Shown here: positions 1 through 6,894 of the stretch, piece after piece
How the letters are laid out: the number at the start of each line of letters is the position of its first letter
How positions within the stretch are numbered: the stretch's first letter is position 1
Source: Sulfuricella sp.
GTDB taxonomy: Bacteria; Pseudomonadota; Gammaproteobacteria; Burkholderiales; Sulfuricellaceae
Reading direction: 5' to 3'
Assembly (NCBI GenBank): GCA_019911785.1
Contig: JAIOJM010000380.1
Location: forward strand, 1 to 9,326
DNA length: 9,326 bases
Translations under genes and position numbers: made by a program
The notes under the pieces: model-generated
What the model saw: only the letters and a program-made list of their open reading frames with translations
Database searches by the model: none
Told to the model about the DNA's origin: nothing

Positions 1-668
1 TTTCGGTGAACATGCTCGACCCCGCCTTCGACTGCCCCGAGGTCGTCAGCCTGGTCTTCGCCCGCTTCACCCGCTCCACCATCCTCTACCAGCAGATGCG
101 CGGGCGGGGCACGCGCAAGGCGACAGGCAAACCCCTCTTCACCATGTTCGACTTCACTGGCGTGTGCGACTACCACGGCGACGACGACCCGATGGCCGAG
201 GGTGGTGTGATCGTTGCCAAGACACCATCCAAGAAGAAATACGAGCCGCGCCGCCTGCTGGCACTGGACATCGACGACCACATCGACCCGACAACACGCG
301 AGTGGATTAGCATCGACGAAAACGGCAACATGGTTTTCCCCGAAGCATCCGAGATCAAGGCCGCCGAACTGGGCACCCGCTTCGAGACATGGCTGCTGGC
401 ACGGGAGGACATCAACCCCGGCGAGGAAAGTTGGCTGCGCATGATAGGCAGCCAGTTGCGTGCCAACGCCGGAAGCATGGACGAGTTCAGCACCGGCCAC
501 TTCGCTTTCCATCCGTTTTCTCAGTTGGGCGGCTACCCGCAGGCAGTGCGTGTCTTCGGCGGCGAGGAACGACTCGAAGCCCTGATCGACAGCCTCAACG
601 CCACCGTCTTCGGCCATGATGACGGCCAACCACTCACCGGCAGCAGCGACCAGCCGACTGCCCACTAA
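1..668 (+). CDS. hsdR: Type I restriction enzyme R subunit, C-terminal part (5' end outside window)
   Basis: This is the last 222 or so codons of the DNA-translocating and cleaving subunit of a type I restriction-modification complex. The frame is open to the left window edge, so the GTG at position 6 is not the real start. The visible protein begins near the end of the second RecA-like helicase domain: NMLDPAFDCPEVVSLVF resembles motif V, and QQMRGRGTRKA is motif VI with its arginine finger. It is followed by FTMFDFTGVCDYH, the usual step out of the helicase core. The C-terminal 120 residues, including HFAFHPFSQLGGYPQAVRVF and the final DSLNATVF, resemble the EcoEI-type R-subunit C-terminal domain that docks on the methylase core. 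The nuclease domain and the Walker motifs lie upstream and cannot be checked. The stop codon is followed by an 18-base gap to hsdM, so the two genes are very likely co-transcribed. Confidence 0.9.
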   Translation, partial: SVNMLDPAFDCPEVVSLVFARFTRSTILYQQMRGRGTRKATGKPLFTMFDFTGVCDYHGDDDPMAEGGVIVAKTPSKKKYEPRRLLALDIDDHIDPTTREWISIDENGNMVFPEASEIKAAELGTRFETWLLAREDINPGEESWLRMIGSQLRANAGSMDEFSTGHFAFHPFSQLGGYPQAVRVFGGEERLEALIDSLNATVFGHDDGQPLTGSSDQPTAH

Positions 669-686
669 TATCAAAGGAATCACACC

Positions 687-2309
687 ATGCCATTGACCCC
701 CGACATGCGGCGGTCTATCGACCAGATACGCGACTACCTCTTCGGCGGCGGCTATCCCGACCCGGTGAGTAACGCCGAACAACTCTCGTTTCTGTTTTTC
801 TTCTATCTGATCGAAGGCATCGACACCGAGAACAAACTCAAAGCCAAGGTGCTGAAACTGCCCTATGAGAGCCTGTTCGATGGCAACTGGAAACTGCGTA
901 ATCCGCTCAACGCCCAAGGTAGCGGCGACACCATTCCGCGCGACCGTTTCCGCTGGTCAGTGTGGGCCAGAGGGTTATCAGGCGAGTCGCTGGTGCGTTT
1001 TGTGCGTGACGAAGTGTTCGCCTTCGTTACCGAACTGGGCGAGCGGGGTGCCCACAACTTCATGAGCGGCGCGCGTCTTTCCATCGATGAGCCAACCGTG
1101 CTGACTCAGGTTATTAATCTGGTCGATGGCCTGCGGCTCGACCAGTCGGACGCCGACACCAAGGGCGACCTGTTCGAGCATGTGCTGCGGCAGATCAAGC
1201 AGGCAGGTGAATTGGGCCAGTTCCGCACGCCACGCCACATCATCCGCGCCATCGTCGAAATCATCGACCCCAAGGTAAGGGAAACCATCTACGACCCGGC
1301 AGCGGGCACGGCGGGGTTTCTGGTAGCGGCCTACAACCACATTCGGCTTGGCAATTCCTCACCCGGCGCGATTCATGAGGCCGAACTCGACGGCAAGATG
1401 CAGAAGCGTGGCCTGGGTGACAAACTCTCGGCGGCACAGGTTTCCGCACTGCAAACCGCCACCTTCTTCGGCAACGATGTTGACCCGAAAATGGTGCGAC
1501 TCGCCACCGTGAACCTGACTCTGCGCGGACTGGCGAATGTTCGCATCCTGCTGCGCAATGTGCTGACCACCACCCTGGACAACGAACGCAAGGCTGAGTT
1601 GGGTTTGCCCGCCGAAGGCTTCCATGTGGTGCTCGCCAATCCGCCATTTGCCGGGCGGGTGGACAAGGATAGAGTCGTCGAGGAAGTAAAAGTTGGCACC
1701 AGCACCGCCACCGAGTTGCTGTTCCTCAAATATATGATGGACAGCCTGCGACCCGGTGGGCGCTGCGGCGTGATCGTGCCCGAGGGCGTGCTGTTCGGTT
1801 CTACTACCGCGCATAAGGAATTGCGGCGGCAACTGATCGAGAATTGCCGGGTCGAGGCAGTGCTATCTCTGCCTGGTGGCGTGTTCCAGCCCTACGCTGG
1901 TGTGAAGACTTCGGTGTTGTTCTTCCGCAAAGGCGGCAGCACTAACAAGGTTCTATTCCTCCACGTCGACAACGACGGTTACAAACTGGATGCCAACCAC
2001 GATACGCCCATTGAGGCCGACGACCTGCCAGGGCTAATCGACGCCTACCGGCATAGTGAGGAACGCTGGGGCGTATGGCAGGCACGCGACAGTGGTGTGG
2101 AGTGGACAGAAAAATACTGGTTTGTCGACACGGCAACGCTGCGGGCCAATGACTTCAATCTTTCTGCTGGGCGTTATCGGCCTATGTCCCAAGCCGCCGT
2201 TGAGCACCGCGACCCGCGCGAATTGTTGGATGAACTGGCAGCTATTGAGGCGGAGATTGTGGAAGAGGTTGAGGCGTTGCGTTTAGTGTTGGCGGAAGGT
2301 GCTCAATGA
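687..2309 (+). CDS. hsdM: Type I restriction-modification system N6-adenine DNA methyltransferase (M subunit)
   Basis: A 540-aa protein that transfers a methyl group from S-adenosylmethionine to N6 of adenine and forms the core of the type I complex with HsdS and HsdR. Residues about 5-150 match the helical HsdM N-terminal domain (DQIRDYLFGGGYPDPVSNAE, then LSFLFFFYLIEGID). The catalytic domain follows: motif X QFRTPRHI at 178-185, the SAM-binding motif I DPAAGTAGF at 203-211, and the catalytic motif IV NPPF at 318-321. The C-terminal helix rich in Glu (ELAAIEAEIVEEVEALR) is typical for contact with HsdS. Length is normal and all key residues are present, so it should be active. The ATG at 687 is preceded by AAAGGA at 673-678, eight bases upstream, which supports this start. 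Its stop overlaps the hsdS start (ATGA at 2306-2309), indicating translational coupling. Confidence 0.96.
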   Translation: MPLTPDMRRSIDQIRDYLFGGGYPDPVSNAEQLSFLFFFYLIEGIDTENKLKAKVLKLPYESLFDGNWKLRNPLNAQGSGDTIPRDRFRWSVWARGLSGESLVRFVRDEVFAFVTELGERGAHNFMSGARLSIDEPTVLTQVINLVDGLRLDQSDADTKGDLFEHVLRQIKQAGELGQFRTPRHIIRAIVEIIDPKVRETIYDPAAGTAGFLVAAYNHIRLGNSSPGAIHEAELDGKMQKRGLGDKLSAAQVSALQTATFFGNDVDPKMVRLATVNLTLRGLANVRILLRNVLTTTLDNERKAELGLPAEGFHVVLANPPFAGRVDKDRVVEEVKVGTSTATELLFLKYMMDSLRPGGRCGVIVPEGVLFGSTTAHKELRRQLIENCRVEAVLSLPGGVFQPYAGVKTSVLFFRKGGSTNKVLFLHVDNDGYKLDANHDTPIEADDLPGLIDAYRHSEERWGVWQARDSGVEWTEKYWFVDTATLRANDFNLSAGRYRPMSQAAVEHRDPRELLDELAAIEAEIVEEVEALRLVLAEGAQ

Positions 2310-3460
2310 CAATGATGGCTCTGGGTCAAACAGCCCGCTTCATCAACGGTGCAGCTTTCAAACCGACTGACTGGGGCAATGATGGCTTACCAATCATCCG
2401 TATCCAGAATCTAACCGGCACAGGCGATAAATTTAATTTCACGACACGACAGGTCAAGGCGGAATTAGTAGTGGAACCAGGAGACCTCTTGGTTTCGTGG
2501 AGTGCGACTCTGGATGTCTACCGTTGGGCAGGCCCACGCGGGTTGCTAAACCAACACATTTTTAAGGTTCTCCCCAAACCTGAAATTGATCCTGACTACC
2601 TGTTCTTTGCTTTGAAAAGCGCGCTGGCTGAACTGTCATCAAAGACACATGGCTCTACGATGAAGCATGTCGTCAGAGGAGATTTCGAGTCAACTCAGAT
2701 TCGGGTTCCCCCCCTCGACGAACAACGCCGCATCGTCGATATTCTCTCCCGTGCCGAGGGCATTGTGCGGCTGCGGCGTGAGGCGGAACGGAAGGCGGCA
2801 GAACTGGTGCCGGGGATTTTTATCGATATGTTCGGCGACCCGGCGACGAATCCGAGGGGGTGGCCGATGGAACCTCTTCCTAGTGTCTTGTCGAGGCCGT
2901 TCAAGAATGGCCTGTATCTTCCAAAAGATAAGTATGCTCCCGAAGGCTCAATAGATGGCATAGAAATGGTGCATATGTCTGATGCCTTTTATGGGGAAGT
3001 TAGACGTGGGCACTTGCGCCGAGTGCTGGCAGATGAGAAGCACGTCCGCGAGTATGGGTTATCAGAAATTGATTTGCTCGTTGCACGCCGTTCATTGACT
3101 TTCGAAGGAGCAGCGAAACTCTGCGGAATCCCATCATCAGAAAAGCCGCTTCTGTTCGAATCATCATTCATACGCTTGTCCCCATCCCGTGAAAAGCTAC
3201 TCACCGAATACCTTCTGTGTTATCTGAACAGCGACCGCACTAGGCAGGCGCACATTCTCAGCCGAATCTCGGGAATAACTATTTCAGGTATCAATCAAGC
3301 CGCTTTGAGTCAAATACCAGTAATGCTGCCACCTCTCTCTGCACAAGAAGATTTCGTAATGCGGGTTCAGGAAGTGCGCTCCATCGAATCTCAACAATCC
3401 GCCGCCACAGAAAAGGCCGAAGCCACTTTCGACGCTCTGATGACACAGGTTTTTTCCTGA
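2306..3460 (+). CDS. hsdS: Type I restriction-modification specificity subunit (S subunit)
   Basis: A 384-aa DNA-recognition subunit that selects the bipartite target sequence of the hsdRMS complex. It has the usual two-repeat layout. Target recognition domain 1 is about residues 1-133. The central conserved region starts with PPLDEQRRIVDIL at 135-147 and a charged coiled-coil helix to about 170, then the family hallmark DMFGDPATNPRGWP at 174-187. Target recognition domain 2 is about 188-340. A second spacer motif LPPLSAQEDFVMRV at 341-354 is followed by the tail helix ending FDALMTQVFS. The start overlaps the hsdM stop by four bases and has GGAAGG at 2294-2299 as ribosome binding site. The two recognition domains are visibly AT-richer than the GC-rich central region and hsdM, the classic mosaic sign of domain exchange. 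A second, divergent HsdS-like C-terminus lies 2.3 kb downstream at 5774-5863. Confidence 0.94.
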   Translation: MTMMALGQTARFINGAAFKPTDWGNDGLPIIRIQNLTGTGDKFNFTTRQVKAELVVEPGDLLVSWSATLDVYRWAGPRGLLNQHIFKVLPKPEIDPDYLFFALKSALAELSSKTHGSTMKHVVRGDFESTQIRVPPLDEQRRIVDILSRAEGIVRLRREAERKAAELVPGIFIDMFGDPATNPRGWPMEPLPSVLSRPFKNGLYLPKDKYAPEGSIDGIEMVHMSDAFYGEVRRGHLRRVLADEKHVREYGLSEIDLLVARRSLTFEGAAKLCGIPSSEKPLLFESSFIRLSPSREKLLTEYLLCYLNSDRTRQAHILSRISGITISGINQAALSQIPVMLPPLSAQEDFVMRVQEVRSIESQQSAATEKAEATFDALMTQVFS

Positions 3461-4236
3461 TGACGGCCAGCCCGATCATCACGCCATATCTTCCAGGAAA
3501 CCTCCAAGGTCTTCATGGGGAAGAAGAGCGCATCCGAACGGAATCGTCGCTCTGCATAAACGCAAGTGCATCGCTGAAAGACCATGTGGAGATGATGCAT
3601 TCCTGCCTCGACATGCTCCACGCCGCACACGTCAATGCACCAAAAAAACTGTCAGACGACGAACAGGTTATCTACGGTCTCGGCATTCGCCTTTTCAACT
3701 CCGGGTCATGTTTTTTGAAGTTGCTGCTTGGTGGCTATTATCAAGGGGCCGTTTCCTTCCTGCGCGATGTTGTTGAGGTTGGCTTCTTGCTCGATTATTT
3801 TGATTATAGCCCCCAGAGTATTGCGGCGTGGCGCAATGGCGAGGTCGAAGAGTTCAAGCCCTACAAAATTCGGAGCGTTCTCGACAAGCGAGACGGTTTC
3901 GAGGAAAAAGGGCGAGGCGAAAGATATAAGTTCCTATCGACCTACGGCACACACGCGACTTTCAAAGGTTTTGAACTTGTTGCAACCGAAAAGGGCCTCA
4001 CGATTGGACCATTCATGAGCGAGAAACTGCTGACGGGAATACTGAACGATGGTGCTTTGCATTTCTCTCATCCAGTGTTGGTTTGTCTGATACATCACAA
4101 GGAACTTTCGCTCCACCAAATGAAAAACAGCGTTGGCTTTCTCGATGCAATCAATACGTGGTTCGGGAAATACAGAGACCCGGAAATCGCCGCCATCGGC
4201 CTTAAACAGATTGATGAGTTAAGGAAACTTTTCTAA
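3460..4236 (+). CDS. Uncharacterised helical protein, DUF5677/HEPN-like resemblance
   Basis: A 258-aa, mostly alpha-helical soluble protein whose function I do not know. The stretch at about 74-113, with GGYYQGAVSFLRDVVEVGF followed by LLDYF and, soon after, W-R-N-G near 124-127, resembles DUF5677-type proteins, some of which are related to HEPN folds and occur next to defence genes. YKFLSTYGTH at 156-165 matches the Tyr/Ser/His pattern seen in that group. A classical HEPN RNase motif (Arg, four to six residues, His) is not visible, because the nearest Arg is ten positions before His165, so RNase activity cannot be claimed. There is no signal peptide or clear membrane segment. The ATG shares one base with the hsdS TGA stop, and no strong ribosome binding site precedes it, so translation probably depends on hsdS. 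Its stop overlaps the next start (TAATG). The family assignment is tentative; the gene itself is well supported by codon texture and tight coupling. Confidence 0.8.
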   Translation: MTASPIITPYLPGNLQGLHGEEERIRTESSLCINASASLKDHVEMMHSCLDMLHAAHVNAPKKLSDDEQVIYGLGIRLFNSGSCFLKLLLGGYYQGAVSFLRDVVEVGFLLDYFDYSPQSIAAWRNGEVEEFKPYKIRSVLDKRDGFEEKGRGERYKFLSTYGTHATFKGFELVATEKGLTIGPFMSEKLLTGILNDGALHFSHPVLVCLIHHKELSLHQMKNSVGFLDAINTWFGKYRDPEIAAIGLKQIDELRKLF

Positions 4237-4691
4237 TGCCGGATGTTTTTATTTCCCACGCAAAGGTAGACCTCCCGTTAGCGGAGTTCCTGCACCGCCA
4301 TATGTCACAGGAAGGGTTGAGCGTATATCTTGCCTCAATGTCGATACGGCCGGGTGAACAGTGGATGCCCGAAATTATGGAGAATCTGCGAGCGTCAACT
4401 TGGGTGTTGTGCCTTGCCAGCCGTGCCGCGAGTGAGTCACCGTGGGTCATGCAGGAGATGGGAGTGGCCATTGGCGCTAACAAGAAACTGGTGCCTATTG
4501 TATGGGATCAACCGCCCGAGTCGTTGCCAGGCTGGATGCGCCAATATCAGGCAGTCAATGTTGGCGGTGTGAGCCAGCAGGAAGCCACGGCTGCCATAGG
4601 ACGAATTGCCGAGACCATTAAAGCAGAGAAGCAAAAGGGCATGTTCATTCTGGGCCTGTTGGTCGCCGGTCTTGCCTTGTTTGGGAAGTAG
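4236..4691 (+). CDS. Short TIR-domain protein with C-terminal hydrophobic tail
   Basis: A 151-aa Toll/interleukin-1 receptor-type domain protein. Residues 3-8 (DVFISH) form the first beta strand with the family's F-I-S-H signature. SIRPGEQW at about 36-43 matches the BB-loop area. SPWVMQEMGVAIG, residues 68-80, carries the conserved W and the putative catalytic Glu74 of NAD-cleaving TIR enzymes; LVPIVWD follows as the next strand. After the TIR fold (to about residue 130), a basic linker AEKQK precedes a run of about 15 hydrophobic residues, GMFILGLLVAGLALFG (135-150), ending one residue later. This could be a C-terminal membrane anchor. Known bacterial TIR proteins hydrolyse or cyclise NAD+ in phage defence; activity here is inferred from the motif. 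AAGGA at 4221-4225 serves as ribosome binding site, ten bases before the ATG, which overlaps the upstream stop. Three bases separate it from the next TIR-like gene. Confidence 0.9.
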   Translation: MPDVFISHAKVDLPLAEFLHRHMSQEGLSVYLASMSIRPGEQWMPEIMENLRASTWVLCLASRAASESPWVMQEMGVAIGANKKLVPIVWDQPPESLPGWMRQYQAVNVGGVSQQEATAAIGRIAETIKAEKQKGMFILGLLVAGLALFGK

Positions 4692-4694
4692 GCC

Positions 4695-5243
4695 ATGGCT
4701 GATTACTTTGGTAACTACAATATGAACGGCCTGCTGGCCGCAATGATGCAGCCGGTGCGTCGAAAAATATTCGTCAGTTACCACCATGGCAATGATCAAG
4801 CCTATTACGATGAGTTTTCGCGCTTCTTCCATGACCAATATGAAGCGGTGTTCGACAACTCCCTTGATCGTGGCATTGACAGTGAGAATGTGCAGTATGT
4901 GATGCAACGCATCCGGGATAAGCACATCACGGGCACATCCTGCACGGTCGTGCTGATTGGTGCACAGACGCACCAACGGAAGTATGTGGATTGGGAGATC
5001 AAGGCAACGCTGGATAAGCAACATGGCTTGGTCGGCATCGTGCTGCCAAATCACCAGAAAACCAATGACGGCAAGATCGTTGTGCCGGATCGATTACATC
5101 ACAATATTTGCAGCAGGTATGCGTCGTTCGAGTATTGGGGCAACTTGACCGCGCAGCGGCTGACCCAGATGGTCAACGCTGCCGCAGGTGTGTCAAAAGC
5201 GTTGATCGACAATTCAATGGATATGAAACAGCGCAACGGGTGA
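4695..5243 (+). CDS. MTH538/ThsB-type TIR-like protein
   Basis: A 182-aa soluble protein of the TIR-like MTH538 family (formerly DUF1863), the fold used by the Thoeris sensor-enzyme ThsB. After a 22-residue N-terminal extension, KIFVSYHHGNDQAYYDEF at 24-41 is the first strand and following helix. CTVVLIGAQTHQRKYVDWEI at 83-102 is the family's most diagnostic segment, with Glu101 in the position of the catalytic TIR glutamate. GLVGIVLP follows as the next strand. In Thoeris, ThsB senses phage and makes a signal nucleotide from NAD+ that activates ThsA. No SIR2-SLOG or Macro-domain ThsA gene is seen in this window, so this is not a standard Thoeris pair. It sits three bases after the membrane-tailed TIR gene and four bases before the 173-aa gene, so all three are probably co-translated. 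The family assignment is confident; the role in signalling is inference. Confidence 0.88.
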   Translation: MADYFGNYNMNGLLAAMMQPVRRKIFVSYHHGNDQAYYDEFSRFFHDQYEAVFDNSLDRGIDSENVQYVMQRIRDKHITGTSCTVVLIGAQTHQRKYVDWEIKATLDKQHGLVGIVLPNHQKTNDGKIVVPDRLHHNICSRYASFEYWGNLTAQRLTQMVNAAAGVSKALIDNSMDMKQRNG

Positions 5244-5247
5244 TGCC

Positions 5248-5769
5248 ATGATTCTGGAAAGAGGTTCGTTCGAGTTGGATTTGAAACTTATCAAGTTGAA
5301 GGCTGACTTGTCTGACCTCGACCGTCAGTGTGCGTGGGAACTGTATACAGAACTCTCTACACGGCGGGCAATCACTGGCCGTCTGAGTGACCCGAAGTGC
5401 AAGGATTTCACTGGCGAAATCTATGTCGAGAGCCTGGACTCGCTATATCGGTTTTTTCAGGAAGCACGGGCGATTATGCGGAAATTTCCCGTTGGGCGGC
5501 TTAGTTCCGATCAACAGAATCATCTAGGAGCGTTGATCTTCCGAATGATGCAGGATGTGTTGCGGCCTTTTCTCGAAAAGTGGCACGGGCAATACCGCCA
5601 CTGGTGGGAGAACGAGAGCGATAAGGCTCTCCCGCCATTTCAGCGGCAGGCGGAATTCCCAAGTCATGATGAATTTCTTCGGGACTGGACTAACCTGCGA
5701 TGGATGGTGCGCCATGTCCAGAAGAAACTCGTTCAAGTCTATAAACTGGTAGATATCACGAAGAAATAG
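5248..5769 (+). CDS. Unrecognised helical protein, last gene of the two-TIR cassette
   Basis: A 173-aa protein that I cannot assign to a named family. It is predicted to be mainly helical and soluble, rich in Arg, Lys, Trp and aromatic residues. There is no signal peptide and no membrane segment. Recognisable landmarks are a central DVLRPFLEKWHGQYRHWWE at about 103-121, with conserved-looking Trp and His residues, and a C-terminal helix with several basic residues (RHVQKKLVQVYKLV, about 155-168). I have an impression that the RPFLEKWH type of motif recurs in small proteins encoded beside TIR genes, but I cannot confirm this without a search. The start ATG lies four bases after the TIR-like stop, with GGGTGA just upstream as a weak ribosome binding site, so translation is probably coupled. 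It may be a regulator, sensor partner or scaffold for the two TIR proteins; this is only context-based. Confidence 0.75.
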   Translation: MILERGSFELDLKLIKLKADLSDLDRQCAWELYTELSTRRAITGRLSDPKCKDFTGEIYVESLDSLYRFFQEARAIMRKFPVGRLSSDQQNHLGALIFRMMQDVLRPFLEKWHGQYRHWWENESDKALPPFQRQAEFPSHDEFLRDWTNLRWMVRHVQKKLVQVYKLVDITKK

Positions 5770-5773
5770 CCTG

Positions 5774-5863
5774 ATGGAAAAGCGCAGACCCCAACACACC
5801 ATGCAGAAGGTCAAGGCCGCCACCGACACACTGCTTGCACAGGTTTTCGCTGGAAATTATTAA
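5774..5863 (+). pseudogene. Relic of an HsdS C-terminus (29 codons)
   Basis: A short open stretch from ATG 5774 to TAA 5861-5863 that reads like the extreme C-terminus of a type I specificity subunit. KVKAATDTLLAQVFA aligns without gaps with KAEATFDALMTQVFS at the end of the intact hsdS (7 of 15 identical), and both copies contain the identical ten-base string CACAGGTTTT in the same codon phase (3444-3453 and 5838-5847). The frame is closed by a TAG at 5750-5752, so no longer hsdS body is attached. The stop is directly followed by the ATG of the ATPase gene with no gap. This looks like the original end of an hsdS gene left behind when the cassette entered. It could alternatively be a translated leader peptide for the ATPase gene. 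Confidence 0.6.
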
Positions 5864-6850
5864 ATGCCCGAACCTGTTTGCCTCCCCGCTTATCTGTCGG
5901 CACGCTCCGCAAGCGAGTCAATCGCTGCCTGTGGCGGCCTCATTTCTGCCATTGGGGATGCCAACGTAGATGCCCGCCGCTTGCGTTTCGCCGACCCTTT
6001 CGGCTTGGCCTTGCTGGGTGCGACTTTCCACATGGTTCGGCAACAAGGCCGAGCTGTCCGCGTTTGCGGGCTCAGCGCGGAAATGAGTGGTTATCTCGAA
6101 CGCATGGATGTCTTCGAGGGTGTGGAGCTGGTTGATTGTGCGTCACGGCAAAATCAACGGCAGAATCGGGGCGATGCACTGGTAGAGCTGACACGACTCG
6201 ACTCCCAGCGTGGTGTGGATGATGCCGCCTTCCGTCTGGCACATGCCGTGGTCGGCCATATTCCCGGTGTCGATCCCAACGAGCCTCCGGACGAGATGTC
6301 AGGTTTTACGGCATTTGATCGGCTGGTCGAGCCGATCCAGTATGCGCTGAGCGAGTTGCTGGAGAATGCCATGACGCACGCCAGGAGGCATGGCTACGCG
6401 AATGCCTGTGTTTGGGTGGCCTGCCAGTATTATCCGAAAAACGACATGATCCGGCTGGGGGTGGTGGACAATGGTTGCGGTTTTTTGGCCACGCTGCGTG
6501 GCCATCCAGAACTCCGGCACGAGCGCCATCTCGATGCCATCCTGACGGCCCTCAAGCCGCGCATCAGTTGCAACCGCGATCTGCGTTTGAACAGCGATTC
6601 CGTCAATCAGGGAGTGGGATTGACGACGACTTGCCGAATCGCCGAACATGCAGGCGGCCACTTGGTCATCGTGAGCGGAAATGCGATTCACGACACATCG
6701 GGGAGAAGCGGACTACTGGCAGACGGAGCCACCTGGCAGGGAGTGGCGATAGCCATTGAGTGTCGACGTGATCTCTTGCCGACCATCCGTTTTCGTGAAC
6801 TATTGCCACCTCTGGATGCCCAATTGGCTGTCCGGCTGAGGTTTGAGTAG
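5864..6850 (+). CDS. GHKL-type ATP-binding protein with STAS-like N-terminal domain
   Basis: A 328-aa cytosolic protein combining two parts. Residues about 30-90 resemble a STAS-like domain (RLRFADPFGLALLGA around 39-53 and an alternating strand-helix pattern after it). Residues about 150-300 are a GHKL (HATPase_c) ATP-binding domain: the N-box ALSELLENAMTHA at 161-173 with Asn168, the G1 box VVDNGCGF at 200-207, and the G2 box NQGVGLTTTCRIAEHAGG at 248-265. No dimerisation and phosphoacceptor helix, transmembrane sensor or receiver domain is present. It therefore looks more like an anti-sigma-factor-type serine kinase or a signalling ATPase than a classical sensor histidine kinase. It is followed by a DUF4325 STAS-like protein, its likely partner. 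The ATG abuts the stop of the hsdS relic and a weak GGA lies at 5852-5854. The substrate and the process controlled are unknown. Confidence 0.85.
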   Translation: MPEPVCLPAYLSARSASESIAACGGLISAIGDANVDARRLRFADPFGLALLGATFHMVRQQGRAVRVCGLSAEMSGYLERMDVFEGVELVDCASRQNQRQNRGDALVELTRLDSQRGVDDAAFRLAHAVVGHIPGVDPNEPPDEMSGFTAFDRLVEPIQYALSELLENAMTHARRHGYANACVWVACQYYPKNDMIRLGVVDNGCGFLATLRGHPELRHERHLDAILTALKPRISCNRDLRLNSDSVNQGVGLTTTCRIAEHAGGHLVIVSGNAIHDTSGRSGLLADGATWQGVAIAIECRRDLLPTIRFRELLPPLDAQLAVRLRFE

Positions 6851-6894
6851 GGCCCGTATCCATTTTTGGATAATTCTGTTAGATTGCACTTTCA

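Noticed and set aside
6..8. GTG at position 6 as the start of a small hsdR-like gene
   Set aside because: The frame is open to the window edge and the protein begins in the middle of a helicase domain, so the true start lies upstream.
4437..5054. Minus-strand open frame of 205 codons
   Set aside because: It overlaps both TIR genes on the opposite strand, shows no recognisable domain, and has no ribosome binding site.
4236..5243. Standard Thoeris system
   Set aside because: A ThsB-type protein is present, but neither a SIR2-SLOG nor a Macro-domain ThsA is encoded in this window, so the name is not justified.
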